64,000 nt of DNA, from the NCBI GenBank assembly GCA_948144175.1, contig CANXME010002307.1, positions 1,509,001-1,573,000 on the forward strand. Direction: 5' to 3'. The notes beneath the pieces are model-generated. The model was not told the DNA's origin. It worked only from the letters and a program-made list of their open reading frames with translations, and made no database searches. Of the stretch, positions 57,785-64,000 are shown in pieces (positions within the stretch are counted from its first letter, which is position 1; each line of letters starts with the position of its first letter). Source of the DNA: Closterium sp. NIES-65 (taxonomy: Eukaryota > Streptophyta > Zygnematophyceae > Desmidiales > Closteriaceae). A program made the translations under genes and the position numbers.

Positions 57785-58874
57785 ATTTTACCTCTATTTC
57801 TTAACAAAGTTCCAGATTACATCCTATTCCTTAGCCATAGGAACTGGTTTGACCTCGTTCGCTCAACAACGCAGCATGTTGCGCATCTTTGTGCGTTTGT
57901 TGGTCTGAATCAGTGCAAGAATAGGCCTATGCGCAACATGCCACTGCACCAACGTGTGGATGCCTTTTTTACTACTACTTCTTCACAAATTTCTCTACTA
58001 CATCCTATTACCTAACCATAGGAACTGGTTTGACCTCGTTCGCACAACTACGCAGCACGTGGCGCTTGTTTCTGCGTTTGCTGGCCTGAATCTGTGCAAG
58101 GATAGGCCTGTGCGCAACATGTCACTGCGCCAACGTCTGTATGCCTTTTTCACCATGATTTCTTCACACTGTTGTCTACTAAATCATATTACCTAGCCAT
58201 AGGAATTAGTTTGACCTCGTTCCCACAACTACGCAGCACGTGGCGATTGTTTGTGCGTTTGCTGGCCTGAATCTGTGCAAGGATAGGCCTGTGCGCAACA
58301 TGTCACTACGCCAACGTCTGGATGTCTTTTTAACCACTCTATTTTCACACAGTTCCATACTATATCCTATTCCCTAGCCATAGGAACTTGTTTCATCTCG
58401 TTAGCACAACTAAGCAGCTCGTGGCGCATGTTAGTGCGTTTGCTGGCCTGAATCTGTACAAGGATAGGCCTCTGCGCAACATGTCATAGCGCCAACGTCT
58501 GGATGCCTTTTTAACATCATTTCTTCACACCGTTCCATACTACATCCTATTCCCTACTCATAGGAACTTGTTTTATCTCGTTAGCACAACTATGCAGCTC
58601 GAGGCGCATGCTTGTGCGTTTGCTGGCCTGAATCAATGCAAGGATAAGCCTGTGCGCAACATGTCACTACGCCAACGCCTGAATGCTTTTTTTACCACTA
58701 TTTCTTCACACAGTGGTCTACTACATCCTATTACCTAGCCATAGGAGCTGGTTTGACCTCGTTCGCACAACTACCCAGCACGTGGCGCTTGTTTGTGTGT
58801 TTGCTGGCCTGAATCTGTGCAAGGATAGGCCTGTGCGCAACATGTCACTGCGCCAACGTGTGGATGCCTTTTTT
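57785..58874. repeat. 181-bp satellite, six copies
   Basis: The shared segment CCATAGGAACTGGTTTGACC or a close variant starts near 57835, 58016, 58197, 58378, 58558 and 58739, giving periods of 181, 181, 181, 180 and 181 bp. Each unit also carries TTTGCTGGCCTGAATC, GGATAGGCCTGTGCGCAACATG and CGCCAACGTCTGGATG. Copies are roughly 85-95 percent alike by eye. The length is that of a nucleosome plus linker, like many plant centromeric satellites, but only six units are present. The last unit runs into the T-rich edge of a copia LTR. Confidence 0.95.
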
Positions 58875-59005
58875 TGTCAGAACATATAGCTTACTTATCT
58901 GTGTAGGCTATAGTGGGGTATCCCATAGGGGGTACAACCCAATTAGGGTTTCCTATTTGTACTCACTTCGTTCATAGTCATTTCATTCTCGTTCATTTCT
59001 TCTCA
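58875..59005 (+). repeat. Probable 5' LTR of the right-hand copia
   Basis: A short LTR of about 131 bp from TGTCAGAACATATAGC to CATTTCTTCTCA, beginning TG and ending CA. The end is fixed by the primer site that follows. The start is inferred from the TG and from the change from 181-bp satellite sequence. The partner copy is outside the window. Confidence 0.6.
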
Positions 59006-59019
59006 TGGTATCGAGCAGG
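59006..59019 (+). other. Primer-binding site of the right-hand copia
   Basis: TGGTATCGAGCAGG is the plant copia consensus TGGTATCAGAGC-AGG less one base, directly after the LTR end. It is complementary to the 3' end of initiator tRNA-Met. Confidence 0.75.
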
Positions 59020-59089
59020 TTCCCCTGTGGGACCTGTGCTTAGGGCCCACCACCTCGAAACGTCTTTTTTTTCTGCCCTAGTCGCTAGC

Positions 59090-59960
59090 GCACCGCCCGC
59101 CCTCGAACGTGAGCGCCGCCCCTAACGCCCTAGCGCCCGTCCGCTGCCTGCTCTAGCGCTAGCCGCCCGACGCGCCGCCCACAGCGCTGCCCGACGCGCT
59201 GCCCTAGCGCCGCCCTAGCGCCGCTCGATGCGCCAGCCTAGCGCCGCCCGACGCGCTGCCCGACGCGCCGCCCTAGCGCCGCCCAACGCGCCGCCCTAGC
59301 GCAGCCCGTCGCGCTGCCCGTGCAGCCGCCCTAGCGCCGCCCGTCGCGCTGCCCAACGCGCCGCCCGTAGCGCTGCCCGCTGCCCGCCCTAACGCCGCCC
59401 GTCGCGCTGCCCTACGCGCCGCCCACGCGCCGCCCTAGCGCCGCCCGACGAGCAGCCCGTGCAGCCGCCCGTGTGCCTGCCCGTGCACCCGCCCGTGTAC
59501 CCGCCCGTGCACCTGCCCGTACACCTACCCGTGCGGCCGCCCGTGCACCCGCCCGTGCACCTACCTGTGCGGCCGCCAGTGCAGCCGCCCGTGAGCAGCC
59601 TGCGAGCCGCCCCAGCAGCTTGTGCAGCCGCCCCAGTCGCCCGTGAGCCGCCTCGGCCGCCCGTGCAGCCGCCCGTGAGCCACCCGCTCGCCGCCCCAAC
59701 CACCCGTGCAGCTGTCCACGAGCCGCACCAGCCGCCCGTGCTGCCACCTGTGAGCCGCCCGTGAGCCGCCCGCGCGCCGCCTGCGAGACGCCCACGCCGC
59801 CCGAGCCACCCGAGCCGCCCACGCCGCCCGAGCCGCCCGAGCCGCTCGAGCCGCCCGAGCCGCCCGAGCCGCCCAAGCCGCCCGAGCCGCCCGAGCCGCC
59901 CAAGCCGCCCGAGCCGCCCGAGCCGCCTGAGCCGCCCGAGCCGCCCAAGGAGCCGATCTT
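59090..59960 (+). repeat. GC-rich degenerate tandem repeats in the copia leader
   Basis: Three successive blocks. First (59090-59450) are units around GCGCCGCCCTAGCGCCGCCC. Then (59455-59770) come 12-bp-like units such as GTGCACCCGCCC and GTGCAGCCGCCC. Last (59800-59950) are 9-bp units of GAGCCGCCC and AAGCCGCCC. Because all units are 3n long in the last block, they read as Pro-Pro-Glu repeats in one frame. There is no sign of a host gene, and the stretch lies between primer site and gag, so it is taken as an expanded leader. Confidence 0.8.
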
Positions 59961-60065
59961 CTGCTCCTGTGGGGCTCCTGGGCCGGCGCAGCTGCTGTGC
60001 TGTCGTGTTGCTGTGTCGTTCTGCTACCCGACTCTTCCTGCCCGGTGAGACTGTCAGCTGCTACA

Positions 60066-61325
60066 ATGGCCACCCCCAGTGTCCTGACTTTTGACGCTGA
60101 GGGTCGCGCCATTGACTTTGCTGTCTGGATTGAGGACCTACAGCGGTACTTACTGTGCGATGCGATCGATGAGGTTTCTCTCTTTGACTTTGTCTCTAGC
60201 GCTGTCCCTGCCCCTCTTGCTGATGCTGACCCCATTGTTCTCTCCAAGTGGGCCACACGCAATGCTGCTGCACGTCTTGCTGTGCGTCGCCACCTCCCTT
60301 CCTCCGAGCGTGCACACTTTAGTCAGTGCAAGACCGCTCAGGCCTTGTACGACGCTGTAGTTGCGCGCTACTCCTCCCCTTCCACTGCTACAATAAGCCG
60401 CCTCATGCTACCGTACCTCTTCCCTGACCTTGCTGCCTTTCCCACAGTCACTGACCTCTTTACCCACCTTTGCGCTAGTGACACTCGCTACCGAGCTGCG
60501 CTTCCTGCTGCCTTCCTTGCTGAAAACCCCCCTCCCATGTACATCACCCTCTACTTTCTAGTCACCCGTCTCCCTGAGTCCCTTCGTGCTGTTAGGGACC
60601 AACTTCTCTCTGTCTGTCCCACCACCCTCACTGTCGACCTCCTTGAGAAGTCCCTGCTAGCGGCCGAGAAGAGCATAGTCGCTGTAGGGGCCTCTCGTGG
60701 TGACCCGCGCACCCCTATCTTTGAGGGGTGTTCTCCTTCCCCCCTGCTACCCTCTGTCGCCTCTACTGCTGCGGCCGACCTAGTTGGTTTAGAGTCGGTC
60801 GGTGCGGCGTCTGCCCCCAGCAGTAGGCGCCGCTCTGGCAGGAGCAAGGGGGGCAAGGGAGCGGGTGGAGCTAGCGGGGGCGGTGGCGGAGGAGGTGGGG
60901 GTGGCGGGGGGAGTGGGGGTGGCAGTGGGGGTGGAGGCGGGGGTGGAGGTCCTGGTGGCGGCGGTGGAGGCGGAGGTGGCGGCGGAGGTGGTGGCGGAGG
61001 AGGCAGTGGGAGCGGCGGGGGCGAGGGTGGCGGTGGCGGCAGTGGTGGCGGAGGCGGGGGTGGCGGTGGTGGAGGTGGTCGGAGTGGCTCGTCCCAGAGG
61101 GGCGGCACTGGTGGTGGTCAGCGCCAGCAGCAGCAGCAGCAGCAGCAGCGCTCTCGCGACGTCCCCGCCCCTCAGCAGCTCCGTGAGTGGTACTCGCAGC
61201 GTCAGCGTGGTGGGGCGTTCGGTCCCTGCGCCTACGTCCTTTGCACCGGCGACCGCGCGGGTGAGCAGTGTGGGGGCACCCACACCGCTCGCCGCTGCTT
61301 TGCCCGCTTGACCGACGCTTGGCGC
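60066..61325 (+). CDS. Copia Gag
   Basis: I chose the start at MATPSVLTFDAEGRAIDFAV, the usual type of copia Gag N-terminus; an in-frame Met 23 codons upstream is possible. Residues 1 to about 215 form the Gag core (WIEDLQRYLL, AQALYDAVVARYSSPSTATI, LPESLRAVRDQLLS, EKSLLAAEKSI). A run of nearly pure Gly with Ser follows (DNA about 60863-61090), then a Gln run encoded by CAG codons (about 61119-61149). A C-terminal zinc-knuckle-like region has CTGDRAGEQCGGTHTARRCF. It would form the particle shell and bind RNA. The Gly and Gln runs are far longer than usual for Gag and probably arose by slippage. Minus-strand Pro-rich frames here are shadows. Confidence 0.85.
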
Positions 61326-61388
61326 TAGCAGTTTCCGGAGGCCTCTGAGATCCCCCGCTGGGGAGAGCTGTCTAGGGCTGGTGTAGCT

Positions 61389-64000
61389 GTGTTTGATCTT
61401 GACTTTGATGCTATCCTTGCTGCCATGTATGCTGTGACTGTTAGTGATGATGGTGACTGTTACCGGTGTTTCCCGCCCGACCCGGGCATTGGTACTACAG
61501 TGTCAGGTGCCGGTGAGGCTGCTGCTCTAGGTGCCAGTGCGTCTGTGCTCTCAGGTGCTAGTGAGTCTGCCCTCTCAGGTACTACGTCGGCTTCTGCCTC
61601 TCTTACCTTCACCGTTGACTCTGGGGCGTCTCGCTCCTTCTTTCGGGACTGCACCACTCTCACGCCGCATAGTCGGCCTGTTGCGGTGTCCCTGGCTTAC
61701 CCCTCTGGGGGTCCTGTCCTGTCTCGTTTCTCCACAGTCCTCCCGTGTCCGGCGGCTCCCCCTGGCACCCTGATTGGTCTTTACCTCCCCTCGTTCTCTA
61801 CGAACCTGGTGAGTGGTGCTGACCTACAAGATGTGGGTGTCCACCAGTTCACCCCTGCTAGTCAGCGGGTGACACACTGCACAGAGGCTAGCACAGGTCG
61901 CCACCTTGCTACGTTTACACGTCAGCCAGGGTCGAGCCTGTACACACTGACCACTGCTTCTCCTCCCGGTGCTGAGTCTGGTAGAGTCCCTTCGGCTGGT
62001 CAGGTGTTTGCTGCAGCGTCCAGGTCTGGTCCTGAGTCTGCCCCCTGTTCGTGTCGCCGTCTGTCTCACGAGACTCTCCTCTGGCACCACCGCCTTGGCC
62101 ACCCCTCTCTGCTTCGGCTCAGAGGCATGGCCTCCCGTCTTCTTGTTTCTGGTCTACCCCGGTCCCTCCCTCCCCTTCCTCAGGGCCCTGGCCCTGCCTG
62201 TGTCCCCTGTGTCGAGGGGCGCCAGCGTGCTGCCCCTCACTCCTCCCAGTTTCCTCCGACAGAGGCTCCGTTGCAGACACTTCACATGGACGTGTGGGGC
62301 CCTGCCCGCGTTCGTGGACTCGGTCACGAGCGCTACTTCCTGTTGGTGGTTGACGACTACTCGCGTTACACCACAGTCTTCCCCTTGCGCAGCAAGGGTG
62401 ATGTCACTGAGGTGCTGATCGACTGGATCCGCGAGGCTCGTCTCCAGCTCAGGCAGAGCTTTGGCTCGGACTTTCCTGTGTTGCGTCTGCACTCGGACAA
62501 AGGCGGAGAGTTCTCCTCTGGCCTTCTGCGTGCCTTCTGTCGTGCGCGAGGCATCCGCCAGACCTTCACGCTTCCGGACTCACCGCAGCAAAATGGGATT
62601 GCACAACGCCGCATTGGCATGGTCATGGACGTCGCTCGTACGTCTATGATGCATGCAGCTGCCCCCCATTTTCTGTGGCCGTTTGCGGTCAGGTACGCGG
62701 CGCATCAGATCAACCTCCACCCCAGGGTCTCCAGGCCGGAGACCTCCCCAGCCCTGCTGTGGACCGGGAAGGTTGGCAATGCGTCGGCGTTCCGGGTCTG
62801 GGGATCTCGGGCGTTTGTCCGCGACTTGGCTGCGGACAAGCTGTCCCCTCGCGCTGCTCCCTGCGTCTTCCTGGGGTTTCCCCTCGACGCCCCTTGGTGG
62901 CAGTTCTACCACCCCACCTCTCGGCGTGTTCTGTCCTCCCAGGACGTCACGTTCGACGAGTCGGTACCCTACTACCGCCTCTTCCCCTACCGCACTCCTT
63001 CCCTTCCCCCGCCCCCACTCTTCTTGGTACCAGGTCCCCCCCCGGTAGACCCCCTCCCCCCTCAGGGTCCTGCCCCTTCAGGTGTGTCCCAGGTAGACGC
63101 GGTCGAGTCTGTCGAGGTCACTAGTGACTCTGGTGCTGCTGCGGGTGCTGAGCCTGGGGGTGCGGAGTCTGGGGGTGCTGAGCCTGGGGGTGCTGGGCCT
63201 GGGGGTGCTGAGTCTGGGGGTGCTGAGTCTGGGGGTGCTGAGTCTGGGGGTGCTGAGACTGGGGGTGCTCCGCCTGGAGGTGCTTTGCCTGAGGGTGCTG
63301 CGCCTGGAGGTTCTTCGCCTGGAGGTTCTCTGCCTGGAGGTGCTTCGTCTCGCCGAGAGCCACTCTCCCCATAGGAGCTGCGTGAGTGGTTTGCCCGGCG
63401 CTGGAGGCGTGCTGCTGTTGCTGGAGGTTCTTCGGCTGCAGAGGGTGCTGCTGCCGCGCTTCCCGGAGGTGCTCGTGCTGTGGGTGCTGGAGCTGCTGGG
63501 CCTGAGGGTTCTCCTGGAGCTGGTGCTGCTGAGGGTGTTGGTACTGAGACTACTGTTGGCGGTCCGACTGGCAGTGCTCCTGGTGCTGCTGGAGGTGCTG
63601 CTGGAGGTGCTGCTGGAGGGGGTACTCTTGCTGGGGGTACTGGTGTTGTCCCTGCTGTTTCTGGCGTCGCCACGCGGCCCCGACCGTACTTCGTTCTGCT
63701 CCTGCAGTAGGTTCTTGGTCTTACACCTTCTCCTGGCCCTCCTCCGCCTCCCTTAGAGGGTCCACGGCCTGTCCAGTCCCAGTCACAGCTACAGCCTGCC
63801 TCCCCTTTGCCTGCTCCTTCTCCCTACGCTGGTCCGACTGGAGGTCTTACTGAGCGTCGTGAGCCTGCGTCTCGTCCAGCGTCGCCTGTTCGTCCTGCAC
63901 GCACTAGTGGTCGCGGTTCGCGTCAGCGTCCTCCTCTTGTCCCTGGCACGCACCGGATGTCTCTGCGTCCGTCCACTGCTCCTCTGCGTGCCCCTTTGCC
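61389..64000 (+). pseudogene. Copia pol: protease, pre-integrase, integrase and linker (partial at window end)
   Basis: Copia order. FDLDFDAILAAMYAV is followed by the protease site TVDSGASRSFFRDC near 61610, then PSFSTNLVSGADLQDVGVH. The pre-integrase zinc region has HHRLGHPSLLRLRGMA and CVPCVEG near 62080-62220. The integrase core has HMDVWGP, RLHSDKGGEFSS and LPDSPQQNGIAQRR near 62285-62615, and the integrase C-terminus has RVWGSRAFVRDL and TFDESVPYY near 62800-62970. From about 63140 the linker is a degenerate tandem of 15-bp units (CTGAGTCTGGGGGTG type), read as Gly-Gly-Ala-Glu-Ser-like repeats, then GGAGGTGCTGCT-type units to about 63640. The end at 64000 is the window edge. The reading is well kept but not without breaks, hence the fossil label. 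Confidence 0.85.
63140..63640 (+). repeat. 15-bp-type tandem repeats in the copia linker
   Basis: Two blocks: CTGAGTCTGGGGGTG-type units at 63140-63290, and GGAGGTGCTGCT or GGAGGTTCT units to about 63640. Units are multiples of 3, so the integrase-RT linker only changes length. G-rich on the sense strand. Confidence 0.75.

Larger units (their letters stand above)
58875..64000 (+). mobile_element. Ty1/copia element, left part (runs off the window)
   Basis: Parts in order: a short 5' LTR, a primer site, about 1 kb of GC-rich low-complexity leader, gag, and protease, pre-integrase and integrase, then a Gly/Ala-rich linker that reaches the window end. RT, RNase H and the 3' LTR would lie beyond, so the LTR pair cannot be compared and wholeness cannot be judged. 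The coding sequence within the window is well kept but not free of breaks. It is the same family as the fragment at 54120 and related to the copia at 44882. Confidence 0.88.

Noticed and set aside
59459-60048. Pro-Pro-Glu-rich frame as a host proline-rich protein
   Set aside because: It lies between a copia primer site and Gag, is made of degenerate 9-12-bp tandems, and has no start context or domain.
60551-61108. Minus-strand poly-Pro frame opposite the Gly tract
   Set aside because: It is a mirror of the GGN codon run in Gag, with no independent support.

Overview
The window is eukaryotic, repeat-dominated DNA with no host gene that I can recognise. Roughly 37 kb of the 64 kb is short-unit satellite, and most of the rest is LTR retrotransposon, in places nested. 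Plant-type primer sites (close to TGGTATCAGAGC), GC-rich Ty1/copia and Ty3/gypsy polyproteins and ACGT-core (G-box/C-box) sites point to the green-plant lineage. A streptophyte alga or early-diverging plant is my best guess, but the sequence does not prove it. It looks like heterochromatin.

Layout. 1-22762: a 13-bp satellite (unit GCAAAGCACTCAA) with 1.1-1.8 kb higher-order blocks, more uniform on the left and more varied on the right. 22763-23490: unique spacer. 23491-28725: a 14-bp satellite (CCCTTTTCTCCCAT), open in all six frames. 28726-30177: C-rich flank, a perfect 56-bp inverted repeat at 29165-29291, then unassigned DNA with bZIP-type sites. 30178-37771: a Ty1/copia element on the minus strand with two 1102-bp LTRs, one long polyprotein frame and a tRNA-like sequence at its primer site. 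37772-54120: a Ty3/gypsy element on the plus strand. Its gag and protease lie on the left and its RT-end/RNase H on the right, and about 13 kb of a 15-16-bp satellite sits between them. That satellite is itself split by a second copia element (44882-49257). 54120-54690: a copia fragment, followed by 20-bp and 25-bp minisatellites. 56398-56580: a small MITE. About 57785-58874: six copies of a 181-bp satellite. 58875-64000: the left part of a third copia element, running off the window.

Order of events (inference). The gypsy element came first. The 15-16-bp satellite expanded within its pol region and acquired 246-bp and 1277-bp higher-order duplications. The copia at 44882 then landed in the finished array, because the array resumes in register on its far side. 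Both measurable LTR pairs differ by about 5 percent by eye, so neither insertion is very recent. The 14-bp satellite has related sequence on both flanks, including what looks like an unexpanded ancestor, and two of its units reappear at the right edge of the 15-16-bp satellite near 53225. Local slippage and block duplication appear to be shaping this locus as much as transposition.
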